Of a DNA stretch of 23,996 nt, positions 8,005-16,454 are shown in pieces. A model generated the notes under the pieces. The model saw only the letters and a list, made by a program, of their open reading frames with translations. It was not told the DNA's origin and ran no database searches. Location of the stretch: contig DDIR01000106.1 in assembly GCA_002338715.1 (NCBI GenBank), positions 1 to 23,996 on the forward strand, given 5' to 3'. The translations under genes and the position numbers were made by a program. Origin of the DNA: Phycisphaerales bacterium UBA1845. GTDB lineage: Bacteria; Planctomycetota; Phycisphaerae; UBA1845. Numbering within the stretch: the stretch's first letter is position 1; every line of letters starts with the position of its first letter.

Positions 8005-9816
8005 CTACGATGCCCCCTTGGCCTCTTTGGCTTTGACCTCCGGACGCTTGTCGATACCCAGTTCGACCAACTGATCCTCAGACACCTCGCCGGGCGCGTT
8101 GGTCAGCGGGCAGACGGCTCGTTGCGTCTTGGGGAAGGCGATGACATCGCGAAGTGAATCGCACTTGGCCATCATCATCACCCAGCGGTCAAAGCCCATG
8201 GCGATTCCACCGTGCGGCGGAGCGCCATATCGCAGGGCGTCCATGAGGAACTGGAATTTCTCGTGGGCTTCCTCATCGGAAATGCCGAGGAGCTTGAACA
8301 CCTTCGACTGAATTTCGCGGCTATGGATTCGGATACTTCCGCCAGCCATCTCGATGCCGTTGAGGGTCAGGTCATACGCCTTGGCGATGACCTTGCCCGG
8401 ATCGGTGTCGAGCATGGGGATATCTTCATCGCGCGGCGCGGTGAACGGGTGGTGGAGGCTGTAGAACCGCTTGTCCTCTTCGCTCCATTCGAACATCGGG
8501 AAATCGACGACCCACAGCAGATTCCATTCATCCTCGGGGATCAGATTGAGGATTTCGCCAAGGCGCGAGCGGACGAAATGCAGGTACTTGCAGACATCCG
8601 CGTAGGTGCCCGGCATGAAGAAGATCGCATCACCGACCTTCGCACCGGTCGCCGCCAACAGTTCGTCGCACACCGGCTGAAGGAACTTCGCGACACCGGT
8701 GGACAGTTCGACGCCATTGTCGCCCTGAATCACCTTGGTCACCGGCAGTCCACCGCCGCCGATGCCCTTGACCTCGTCGGCCAACCCATCGGTCACTTTG
8801 CGGGTGAGTTCGCCACCACCTGGGGCCACGATGCACTTGACGAGTCCACCCTTGGCGAGCGCTTCCTTGAAGATGCTGAAGTCGGTCTTGCCCGCCACCT
8901 CGGTGATGTCGAGCAGTTCCAGACCGAACCGCAGGTCGGGGCGATCGATGCCGAATCGGTCCATCGCCTCGTGATACGACATGCGCGGGAACGGACGCGG
9001 GACTTCCAAACCAATGCCTTCGCGAAACATGGTCGCGACCGCGGCTTCGACGGCTTCGAGCACGTCATCCACCTGGACGAACGCCATCTCAAGGTCGACC
9101 TGGGTGAATTCCGGCTGGCGGTCCGCCCGCAGATCTTCGTCACGGAAACAGCGGACGATCTGGCAGTAACGGTCGAAGCCAGCCATCATAAAAAGCTGCT
9201 TGTACAGCTGAGGCGATTGCGGCAACGCGAAGAACTTTCCAGGGTAAACGCGCGACGGAACGAGATAGTCGCGGGCGCCTTCGGGCGTGGATTTACCGAG
9301 AAACGGCGTCTCGATTTCAACGAAGCCCTGCTCAGAAAACGTATCGCGGGCGGCTTTTGCGAGTCGATGCCGAAGTCGGATGATTTCCTGCATCTTGGGA
9401 CGGCGCAGGTCGATCACGCGGTTTTTCAGACGGGCGTCTTCGCTGGCATCGGTGTCGTCTTCAACCGGAAATGGCGGCGTGTCAGATTTACTGAGGACAT
9501 CGATTTCGTGTCCTTCAACTTCGATCTCACCGGTGGCCAACTTCGGGTTGACGTTGTCGCCGCGCAGGATGACATTACCTCGGACAGCGATGCAATCTTC
9601 GCGACGGACGGTGCCGGCCAACTTGTGGGCGATCGGGTCGGTCTGCGGATTGAATTTGACCTGGGTGATGCCCGTGTAGTCGCGAATGTCGATAAAGGCC
9701 ATCCCACCGAGATCGCGGTAGTTGTGGGCCCATCCGACGAGAATGACTTCCTGTCCAACGTGGGATGTACGAAGTTCCCCGTTCTTATGCGTTCTCTTGT
9801 TGTAAGGCACTGCCAC
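8005..9816 (-). CDS. aspS: Aspartyl-tRNA synthetase, bacterial type
   Basis: This 603-residue class II synthetase charges tRNA with aspartate. The N-terminal OB-fold anticodon domain (about 10-105) includes [23 protein letters not shown]. The catalytic core follows, with motif 2 [21 protein letters not shown] split around residues 224-244. The bacterial GAD insertion lies in the middle, and motif 3 is GIAMGFDRW near the C terminus. The family usually has Leu where this protein has Trp after the motif-3 Arg. The length fits the bacterial family (about 590-600). The frame is open for 73 codons upstream, but GTG 9816 is chosen: GAGGAGG lies 7 bases before it and the protein starts where homologues do. 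Whether it also charges tRNA-Asn cannot be told here. It is probably the first gene of a cluster with msrB and the flavin reductase gene. Confidence 0.97.
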   Translation of the reverse strand: MAVPYNKRTHKNGELRTSHVGQEVILVGWAHNYRDLGGMAFIDIRDYTGITQVKFNPQTDPIAHKLAGTVRREDCIAVRGNVILRGDNVNPKLATGEIEVEGHEIDVLSKSDTPPFPVEDDTDASEDARLKNRVIDLRRPKMQEIIRLRHRLAKAARDTFSEQGFVEIETPFLGKSTPEGARDYLVPSRVYPGKFFALPQSPQLYKQLFMMAGFDRYCQIVRCFRDEDLRADRQPEFTQVDLEMAFVQVDDVLEAVEAAVATMFREGIGLEVPRPFPRMSYHEAMDRFGIDRPDLRFGLELLDITEVAGKTDFSIFKEALAKGGLVKCIVAPGGGELTRKVTDGLADEVKGIGGGGLPVTKVIQGDNGVELSTGVAKFLQPVCDELLAATGAKVGDAIFFMPGTYADVCKYLHFVRSRLGEILNLIPEDEWNLLWVVDFPMFEWSEEDKRFYSLHHPFTAPRDEDIPMLDTDPGKVIAKAYDLTLNGIEMAGGSIRIHSREIQSKVFKLLGISDEEAHEKFQFLMDALRYGAPPHGGIAMGFDRWVMMMAKCDSLRDVIAFPKTQRAVCPLTNAPGEVSEDQLVELGIDKRPEVKAKEAKGAS

Positions 9817-10148
9817 GGTACGGCCTCCTCGCTGGTTTCTGACGGATAAGTCGCGTAGTTTTATGACTTTGCGTGGCGAAAAGCAACGCCATCGACATGG
9901 GTGATTTGCAACATCGGACGACAAATCGACGCCGAACGGACGGTTCGGGGGCGAATCCGCTCGGAATCGCACCCTTGGAGCGGGCGTGTCGTATAAAAGG
10001 GTGCCTCGATGTGTGGCCAACCCCGTCCGAAACATTTGAACTGGTCCTATAATGGGCGGGCAGTATTCGAGTCATTCAAGCCAAATGATGCGCGAACCGG
10101 AACCGATGGGAAGTACAGGCGTCTAAGTCATTAGCAGCAGGTGAAGCG
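9817..10148. promoter_or_regulatory. Divergent intergenic region aspS / sigma factor, with a TATAAT box
   Basis: These 332 bases separate two divergent genes. A perfect TATAAT at 10048-10053 (plus strand) lies about 95 bases before the sigma gene, but no good -35 box stands 16-18 bases upstream. On the minus strand a weak TTGCTT-N17-TAAAAC pairing lies within about 9858-9890 and could serve aspS. No small gene, tRNA or strong hairpin is seen. Confidence 0.35.
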
Positions 10149-10790
10149 TTGGAATCGCAGGTAGCGGAAGGCAATTTTGAGGACGCAGTCCTGGTGCGCC
10201 GAGTGCAAGCCGGGGAGGTCCACGCCTTCAACGCGCTGGTGATCAAATATCAAGACCGCGTATTCAATACCTGCTGGCGCATCTGCGGTGATCATGCGGA
10301 TGCTGGTGAGTTGACGCAGGATGTTTTCATGAAAGCCTTTCAAGCCATCGGCAAATTCCACGGCAAGAGCGCGTTCTACACCTGGGTCTTTCGGATCGCG
10401 GTCAATCAATCGCTCTCGTGGAAACGCAAGCAGGCCAAGCGACGCACCGTGTCACTCGATGCCGGCTTGTCTGATCACGACGGTTCGACCAAGGCGCTGA
10501 AACATACGCTCGCGTCGAACAATTCCGACGATCCAGCCGCCAGCGTGCTTGCTTCGGAAGGCGATCGACTTGTCACTGCGGCATTGGCGCAGCTTGATCC
10601 GGATCATCAAGCCGTCCTGGTGTTGCGCGACATCGAAGGGATGGACTATCAGAATATTGCCGACATTCTTGAAGTTGCAGTCGGTACCGTAAAATCGCGA
10701 ATCTATCGCGGGCGTATGCAGTTGCGAACGTTGTTGTGTGAATCGCAATCGCTACCGGACGCCAGTACTACGGGAGGAAACGTTTTCTGA
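10149..10790 (+). CDS. ECF-type RNA polymerase sigma factor
   Basis: This 213-residue sigma factor has region 2 (about 27-95), including FNALVIKYQDRVFNTCWR and AGELTQDVFMKAFQAIGKF, with the promoter-melting/-10-reading stretch FYTWVFRIAVNQSLSWKRK split around 76-95. Region 4 (about 140-195) has LDPDHQAVLVLRDIEGMDY and a helix-turn-helix with VGTVKSRIYRGRMQLR. Region 3 is lacking, which defines the ECF group. The linker between regions 2 and 4 is rather long (about 45 residues, Ser/Asp-rich). A TTG start at 10149 is used: AGGTGA lies just upstream and no ATG fits. The next gene starts one base after the stop and looks like its membrane anti-sigma factor, which implies translational coupling. 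The stimulus and target promoters are unknown. Confidence 0.92.
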   Translation: MESQVAEGNFEDAVLVRRVQAGEVHAFNALVIKYQDRVFNTCWRICGDHADAGELTQDVFMKAFQAIGKFHGKSAFYTWVFRIAVNQSLSWKRKQAKRRTVSLDAGLSDHDGSTKALKHTLASNNSDDPAASVLASEGDRLVTAALAQLDPDHQAVLVLRDIEGMDYQNIADILEVAVGTVKSRIYRGRMQLRTLLCESQSLPDASTTGGNVF

Positions 10791-10791
10791 C

Positions 10792-12672
10792 ATGACGCGA
10801 TCCAATGACAGAAAACCAAAGTCGAACTCGCCCGAACCTTTTGATGAAGCGTTCGGCGAAATGCTCTGCGCCTATCTGGACGACGAGTTGTCGCCGGCTC
10901 AACGGGCTGAGGTCGAAGCCCGACTCGAATCGGATGCAACCGCCCGCGCGCAGTTGGAGATGCTGACGTCCGCGGCTAGCGCCATGCGAAGTCTCCCGCG
11001 CGGATCAGCCCCTTCGTCGATTCTCGAAGACATCACCGCGCAGTCCGAACGTGCGGAAATTCTGGGGAAACCCGAAGATACCATCACCCTCGCGCGGCAC
11101 AAACGCGGTCCATTCCGTTCGACGATGGCGCTCGCGGCGATGCTGATGGTCGCGGTCAGCGCAAGTTTGTATGTGTCGCTCAACAGCCAACAAAATGCTT
11201 CGCACCCGCGCGGTGCTGAATCGGTGAGCCAATCCCGACCGGCAACATCAAGCCGCCCTGACGAAACGATCCTGGCATTCGGCGACAAATCGAAAGACGG
11301 CGAACAGGAGTTGTTCAAGCGTGCCGACGAAAATGCCGGCATTAAAGTCGAAACGTTTGCGAAAGAAAGTGTTGATTCCACCGCTAAGCGGGATGCAGCG
11401 CCCCCAGCCAGCACTCCGAGTTCCAAAATCGAATTGGGAACAGAGTTGGTGCAAACCGCCGACGCAGACGCTGCGACCGCAGAAGAGAAAGCAGACGCCA
11501 CGCCAGCTTCTCGGCGTCGAGGCAGGGAACGGCTCGCGCAGGCGACCAGGTCAAAGAAATCTGAGCGGGCTTTGGAAACAGTTGATGCGGACCGCGACGA
11601 CACCGCAGAAGGAAAAGTAAACTCTGCGAAAGACATTGTGACAGTCGGCGACGATGCGCTGGCCGATAATGTGCTTACCTTCGACCAGCCGCCAACGCCG
11701 ACCGGACCGCCTCCGCCCTCGCCATCTGAAGAACATGCAGAACAGCCGAGCCGACAACTCGTCATGCTCGACCCGGATATGACGCTTGAGCAGAAACTGC
11801 TAGCTGGCGCGGATGCCACGGTTGTCGCCAGTCATCCGTTCCTCAACGAACCATTGCAGCTCTCGGTTTCTTTTGAAAACGATTCGGAACAAGCCGAAGG
11901 TGAAAAGCAGCTTCAGGCGTTCCTTGGCAGAAACGGTGTGCGCCCGATTGAAGCTCTGGCAACTTCACGGGGTTTTGCGGAAGCGGTTGAAAACAAGAAC
12001 GGCCCTGAATCCGACGAAGCGATTGACCACGAAGACAATGCCCTTGAGTGCGAATCGTACTATGTCGGCCAGGCGTCGAATTTCATCGCGCCAGCCAACT
12101 CACGACAGTATCTCGTGCGAATCTCGAGCGACAAACTCGGCGAAGTGGTCAACGATCTCTCGACGACCGGAGCGGAGGAAGTGCAGCTTCGCGTTGGAAA
12201 TGTTTTGTCGCAGAACTCCCAGGAGCTTTGGCAGTTGGCCAGCCAAGCCGCTGGCGAGGAGTTTGAACCACCGCCGGCTGAGTTGGCCCGATCCAAAGAG
12301 TTGCGGCGCCTGCAAGCCGGATACGAATCTCAAGCGAAAGACGCCGAGGACAAAGCGTCTTTGACAGAAACGGCTCAGTGGATTCAAGCACTCCAGTCGT
12401 ATGGCCTATTGCCGGATGAATCTGCTGAAGAACCGCAGGTCGCTGGCGGATTCGGCAATCAGAATCCAGGTGCAGCCGGTGGCTTTGGTGGCGGTGGAGG
12501 CGGAGGTGCAAACGCAACGACCAACGCGCTTCCAGTAGAGTCGGCGTCCGGCGGCAAACCGGCCATGGCGAAAGCACCGCAAAAGCAGCAGACGCTGCTC
12601 ACGCTCGTGATCGAATTGATCAACGATCAGGCGCCCGGCAAGAAAGAACCGCCGACGAAGTTGAAGCAATAG
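10792..12672 (+). CDS. Membrane anti-sigma-factor-like protein with a long extracytoplasmic domain
   Basis: This 626-residue protein has a cytoplasmic N terminus resembling anti-sigma domains (residues 20-62, EMLCAYLDDELSPAQRAEVE then further helices), but without the HxxxCxxC zinc residues. A single membrane span follows at about 110-130 (STMALAAMLMVAVSASLYVSL region). The remaining 495 residues would be outside the cytoplasm. They include a Ser/Ala/Glu-rich low-complexity stretch, a Pro-rich patch (PPTPTGPPPPSPS), a compact region (about 365-480), a coiled segment and a Gly-rich run ending near residue 580. Position right after the ECF sigma gene with a 1-base gap supports anti-sigma function, holding the sigma at the membrane until signal-driven proteolysis or binding. 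ATG 10792 is preferred over an in-frame GTG at 10738 that overlaps the sigma gene, although GGAGG lies about 14 bases upstream. The outer domain is not recognised. Confidence 0.75.
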   Translation: MTRSNDRKPKSNSPEPFDEAFGEMLCAYLDDELSPAQRAEVEARLESDATARAQLEMLTSAASAMRSLPRGSAPSSILEDITAQSERAEILGKPEDTITLARHKRGPFRSTMALAAMLMVAVSASLYVSLNSQQNASHPRGAESVSQSRPATSSRPDETILAFGDKSKDGEQELFKRADENAGIKVETFAKESVDSTAKRDAAPPASTPSSKIELGTELVQTADADAATAEEKADATPASRRRGRERLAQATRSKKSERALETVDADRDDTAEGKVNSAKDIVTVGDDALADNVLTFDQPPTPTGPPPPSPSEEHAEQPSRQLVMLDPDMTLEQKLLAGADATVVASHPFLNEPLQLSVSFENDSEQAEGEKQLQAFLGRNGVRPIEALATSRGFAEAVENKNGPESDEAIDHEDNALECESYYVGQASNFIAPANSRQYLVRISSDKLGEVVNDLSTTGAEEVQLRVGNVLSQNSQELWQLASQAAGEEFEPPPAELARSKELRRLQAGYESQAKDAEDKASLTETAQWIQALQSYGLLPDESAEEPQVAGGFGNQNPGAAGGFGGGGGGGANATTNALPVESASGGKPAMAKAPQKQQTLLTLVIELINDQAPGKKEPPTKLKQ

Positions 12673-12772
12673 TCGCAGCCCAGCTTATGGCGTTTCCAAT
12701 CCAAACGTAGCTTGCTCGTTCATTCTTTGCAGTACGAGGCCAACGCTCACTACGATTGACTTGGCTTTCCCC

Positions 12773-12799
12773 CTGGATTCCCGCCTTCGCGGGAATGAC
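12773..12799 (-). repeat. Extragenic palindrome, reverse orientation
   Basis: CTGGATTCCCGC...GCGGGAATGAC lies between the convergent 3' ends of the anti-sigma-like gene and rsmG. Its flank GGCGCTGTCGC matches the flank of the copy at 19431 in reverse complement, so the repeat unit is longer than the palindrome. Confidence 0.8.
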
Positions 12800-12821
12800 G
12801 GCGCTGTCGCTGCGAGCCTGC

Positions 12822-13514
12822 TTACCGGCCAACTTTCTGATAGACGATCAGGCAATGTTCGAGCACTTCATCGCCGGCAGGTATTCCATAGTCGCAAACG
12901 TCGACCAATTGAAACCGGTGGTTCTCGGCTTCGATGACGCCCTGCTTTTGTTCTGCATCGGACAGACCGCGCGCTTTAAAGACGATCAAATGCCCGCCAA
13001 CATTGACATGCCATTGTGCGATCTGGATGCAGTTTTGAAGCGTTCCGACAGCTTTGGCCGTCACCATGTCGAACCGCTGACGAAACGAAGCCTCGCCAGC
13101 CCGTACCTGTTTGCCCTTTAAGTTCTCGATCCCCAGATCGGTGGCGCACCGTTGAACGAAACGCGCCTTCTTGCCCGTCGAGTCGATCGCGGAAACGCGC
13201 CATGTGGGCCGTGCGATCGCCAGCGGGACCGATGGAAATCCTGCCCCGGTCCCAATGTCCAGTACACTCTTGATAACAAGGTCGCCTTCGTCCGCCCAAG
13301 CCGCAGGTGCCAGTGAATCGGCATAAAGTTTCGTCGCCGCCGCCAACGGATCGGTGATACGCGTCAGGTTGAACTGCTGATTCGTCTCAAGCACCATCTC
13401 GAAATGCCGGGCCATTAGTTCGAGTTGCGCTGGCGCGAGCGTCAGCCCCATGCTCTCAATGGCCGTCGAAAGCGCGCCGCGAAACGCGCCAATGTCTGTC
13501 GATCCCGAATCCAT
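12822..13514 (-). CDS. rsmG: 16S rRNA (guanine-527-N7)-methyltransferase RsmG
   Basis: This 230-residue SAM-dependent methyltransferase modifies G527 in the 530 loop of 16S rRNA; loss in other bacteria gives low-level streptomycin resistance. The N-terminal helical part includes NQQFNLTRITDP (45-56) and a KLYADSL motif (62-68). The Rossmann core has the SAM motif VLDIGTGAGFPSVPLAI (84-100), AIDSTGKKARFV (109-120) and DMVTAKAVGTLQ (149-160). In E. coli the last motif reads SRA; here it is AKA, a conservative change at a residue near the active site. The length is close to the family's usual 205-240. ATG 13514 has AAGGA about 10 bases upstream. The usual mnmG/parA neighbours of rsmG are absent. 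It lies downstream of the beta-propeller gene, but a terminator intervenes, so it probably has its own promoter. Confidence 0.95.
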   Translation of the reverse strand: MDSGSTDIGAFRGALSTAIESMGLTLAPAQLELMARHFEMVLETNQQFNLTRITDPLAAATKLYADSLAPAAWADEGDLVIKSVLDIGTGAGFPSVPLAIARPTWRVSAIDSTGKKARFVQRCATDLGIENLKGKQVRAGEASFRQRFDMVTAKAVGTLQNCIQIAQWHVNVGGHLIVFKARGLSDAEQKQGVIEAENHRFQLVDVCDYGIPAGDEVLEHCLIVYQKVGR

Positions 13515-13572
13515 TCATGCGTCCTTGGAGTGATGTTTCAGAATTGCCGCATTGTATCTGGATTCGGACAAT

Positions 13573-13614
13573 AAAAAATGCGTCGGACGAAGAAGAATTC
13601 CTCGCCCGACGCAT
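13573..13614 (-). terminator. Intrinsic terminator of the beta-propeller gene
   Basis: On the minus strand, ATGCGTCGG (13614-13606) pairs perfectly with CCGACGCAT (13586-13578), and a T6 run overlaps the end of the stem and continues to 13573. It lies 35 bases after the beta-propeller stop codon and 59 bases before the rsmG start, separating the two genes. Confidence 0.8.
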
Positions 13615-13648
13615 GATCGCTTATTGACTGCAATTGACTGAGAAAGAA

Positions 13649-16150
13649 CTACTCGGGTCTGGCTTCAGCCGCACCTGCATCAACCTCGACAACATCATCA
13701 AAACCGCCAAAGGGGCCTTCGTTGAATTCGGGGGCTGGGAAATCGACGGACGATACGACTTCCTCGACATTGGTCACCATCGCGGCTTTGATGCCTTCCG
13801 ACGTCGTCGCATAAATGTAGTCGCCGATGAATGCACCGCGTGAGAATGCGGAACCGTAGTAGTATCCGTTTTCCGGTGCGGTGCTGATCCGACCGAGGTT
13901 GTTGAATCCACCTTCGGGCGTCACTTCATAAACGTACACACCATAAAAGAAATCGGTCGGCGCCGGCGGCAGATCGATGAAATCGATCGGCACGTCATCA
14001 TCACCAACTGGCTCATCGACGGCTGGATCGATAGCCACACCAGCGCTACCGCCTGAGCCACCGCCAGTCGTTGGCGTGCCACCCGGATCGCCAGGCGACG
14101 TTTGCGTTTGATTCGGCAAATCACTTGACGAGGGGTTCGAGCCCGGCATCGTCTCGCCGCCTTCCAATTGAACATCGCCGAGGTCGTCGTCACCGTCAAC
14201 GCCCCCGCCAACATCGCCCGCCGAACCTTCATCGAACGCAAAGTCGATGTCTTCGCTGTAGCTATAAATCTCAACGGGGAACGCCAGAAGATTGCGTTGG
14301 GCAAAGTACGTGAACGCCTTCGGATTGAACAGCGCTTCCGAATACGCGCCACCGCTGCCAATCGTTTCCGTGTGGGCCAATACCGGGTTGGCGAAATCGG
14401 TCACGTCGAAAATCGAAAGTCGAACACCATCCGCGCGGACAAATCCGAAGTCCTCGCTGGTGTCGCGACCGATGGTAAGCAGGTGATTTGCACCCATGGG
14501 CGTGATGAACGTACTGAAGCCCGGGACCTTCAACTCACCGACAACTTTCGGATCGCGTGGATTGGAAAGGTCCAGCGTAAACAGTGGATCGACTTGAACG
14601 AACGTCACCAGGAATCCACGGTCCCCCAGGAATCGGGCCGATTGAATCGTCTCACCTGGCGCCAATCCTTCGACGCTACCGGCGACCGTCAACGTGTCAT
14701 CCACTTGTTCAAGTACATAAACGTTGTTCTTTGACTGCTCAGGGCTTCCAAACGGGCTAATCGGACCAAAGGCTGGACCGACCGTGCTGGCCAATCGAAG
14801 GAAACCATTGTGCTCACCCATCGAGTACTGATTCAGGACGCGGCCCGGAACCGTACCGGTCGCCGCCAACTCCGTTCCGCCATCCACGACGCTGAACTTG
14901 TAGACGTCGGTGGTCTCACGCATCTTACCTTCGTAGTTGTAGTCGGTGTTGGTCAGGTACAACGCCTCGGTCGACATATATGCGTTGGCCGGATAGCCAA
15001 CCACGCTCTGCGACTGGTAATCCGTGGGCGAATCCACGTCGAAGCTGACGACGGTCGTAAGTCCCCAACCATCCTGATCGACCGGGCGATAGAAATCGGT
15101 CGGCTGTGCCACGTCTGCATCAACGACATTCACGCCGTCAACGTCGACCTTAATGTTCGGAATGATGTCACTGACACCGCCATTTTTCAGATCGGAACTG
15201 CTCGCAGATTCTGCAATCAATGGCAGGAAGTCCGGATAGTGAACCATCACCAGGTACAACCGGTTGCCGATCATGCGCGACGTGTTGATGTTTCCATCCA
15301 ACTGCGTCCGCGACAACACGTGCGGATTCGCACGGTCTGCAACGTCGATCACGGTGATCTGAACACGCGGCTGGTAGTAGTATTCGGCGATGAACTGTGC
15401 GGTGGCAGGAGCCGGCTCTTTGGACGGTTCTGTTTCCGGAGGGTCGGTCACATCATCAACGCCAATGCCATCAACGGTGCCGCCGTTCGTTGGAAAACCG
15501 TCGACAGGAATGGCCTCGTATTCGGGCGTGGTGATCGCGACAACCTTGTCATCGACAAGGTACATGTCATAACCGTACCCGCGCAGATCAACCGACGACA
15601 CCTCCTCCATCGACTCAACCGGCGTCGCCTTGACGATGCGCAGGTTTCCGCGACTCAGGACGTAAAGGTATTCGCCGTCATTCTTAATGACGTCTGCTTC
15701 CTGGACACCTTCTTCCTGCTCGGTCGTCGTCGAGAAGTCACCGTTGTTGTTGCTGTCGGATCCACTGTCTTGTGGATCTGACGGGTTACCGCCATTTGAT
15801 GCATCACTGCCGGCATTTCCGCCAGCATCATCACCGGCGCCGTTGGCTGTGGGTGCAGGGGATGCGTCACCGCCTTCGGCTCCATCACCGGCGAGCGCCT
15901 GATCTTCGTCAAAGAAAAAATTATCGCCGCCGCGCGATTGCGAGCTCTTGGACTGCTGAACGAAATATTCGCCCAACTCGTCGGCTGACTCGAATCGAAC
16001 GAGACGCTTGCCCTGCGGTGTCGGATCGCCGTCACCGTTCTGTCCGCCACGACCAATCAGGGCCATGAGGTCGACTTCGCACCCGGCAAGACCTCCAGCC
16101 AACAGTCCGAATGCCAGTGCTTTGGTTAAAACGCTACGCGTGTGTCGCAT
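13649..16150 (-). CDS. Secreted lipoprotein with beta-propeller domain
   Basis: This 833-residue protein starts with a lipoprotein signal peptide: a basic N terminus, a hydrophobic run and lipobox LAGC with Cys24. An Asp/Gly/Ser/Asn-rich spacer (about 70-140) follows. The beta-propeller region then begins with EGVQEADVIKNDGEYLYV (147-164), a hallmark of the Beta_propel (PF09826-type) secreted family. It contains repeated blade-like strands to about residue 690, for example a VGYPANAYMSTEALYLTN stretch, VYVLEQVDDTLTVAGSVEG and PMGANHLLTIGRDTSEDFGF. A Gly/Ser/Asp-rich insertion interrupts the C-terminal part before a last strand group. Asp-rich loops could bind calcium. The function is unknown; a cell-surface binding or scaffold role is a guess. 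An upstream in-frame ATG at 16198 is rejected because ATG 16150 has GGAG eight bases upstream and directly begins the signal peptide. A strong terminator follows. Confidence 0.85.
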   Translation of the reverse strand: MRHTRSVLTKALAFGLLAGGLAGCEVDLMALIGRGGQNGDGDPTPQGKRLVRFESADELGEYFVQQSKSSQSRGGDNFFFDEDQALAGDGAEGGDASPAPTANGAGDDAGGNAGSDASNGGNPSDPQDSGSDSNNNGDFSTTTEQEEGVQEADVIKNDGEYLYVLSRGNLRIVKATPVESMEEVSSVDLRGYGYDMYLVDDKVVAITTPEYEAIPVDGFPTNGGTVDGIGVDDVTDPPETEPSKEPAPATAQFIAEYYYQPRVQITVIDVADRANPHVLSRTQLDGNINTSRMIGNRLYLVMVHYPDFLPLIAESASSSDLKNGGVSDIIPNIKVDVDGVNVVDADVAQPTDFYRPVDQDGWGLTTVVSFDVDSPTDYQSQSVVGYPANAYMSTEALYLTNTDYNYEGKMRETTDVYKFSVVDGGTELAATGTVPGRVLNQYSMGEHNGFLRLASTVGPAFGPISPFGSPEQSKNNVYVLEQVDDTLTVAGSVEGLAPGETIQSARFLGDRGFLVTFVQVDPLFTLDLSNPRDPKVVGELKVPGFSTFITPMGANHLLTIGRDTSEDFGFVRADGVRLSIFDVTDFANPVLAHTETIGSGGAYSEALFNPKAFTYFAQRNLLAFPVEIYSYSEDIDFAFDEGSAGDVGGGVDGDDDLGDVQLEGGETMPGSNPSSSDLPNQTQTSPGDPGGTPTTGGGSGGSAGVAIDPAVDEPVGDDDVPIDFIDLPPAPTDFFYGVYVYEVTPEGGFNNLGRISTAPENGYYYGSAFSRGAFIGDYIYATTSEGIKAAMVTNVEEVVSSVDFPAPEFNEGPFGGFDDVVEVDAGAAEARPE

Positions 16151-16454
16151 TTGAAAATCTCCGCCTTGTTTCTTGGTTCGTCCAATCCTTTGGAACACCC
16201 CAAATAGAATTCCAGCTGATTCAATGTCGTCAGTTTTACAGGAGTGATGCGGTGGCGACCGACCCGACGCGATGCCGGGCGGTGCAAGCGATCATTATTC
16301 TACGATCCGCTACGCCAATGCACCCCGATTATCGGCGGCTCTTGCCCACTCTACAGTCAATAATGAACCCTCCACGTGGGCAGTCAACAGCCAGGTCGAA
16401 TTGGATTCTCGCCCTTGCAAAGTCGCCCTTTAAACGGTATTTGTGCCCGACATT
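16151..16454. other. Divergent intergenic region beta-propeller gene / proS
   Basis: These 304 bases lie between two divergent starts and must hold both promoters. The only box pair I see is weak: TTGCAA, 17 bases, TATTTG ending a few bases before proS. No T-box-like leader, tRNA, hairpin repeat or small gene is seen. Confidence 0.5.

Noticed and set aside
8212..9849. Long open frame on the plus strand opposite aspS (545 codons)
   Set aside because: It is fully antisense to a certain aspS gene, has no recognisable protein features, and such shadows are common opposite biased-codon genes.
9817..10035. 73-codon upstream extension of aspS
   Set aside because: Homologues begin near the GTG at 9816, which has a strong GAGGAGG; the extension is Arg/Pro-rich noise.
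14810..15781. Open frame opposite the beta-propeller gene (323 codons)
   Set aside because: It is antisense to a certain gene, with Val/Arg/His-rich shadow composition and no motif.
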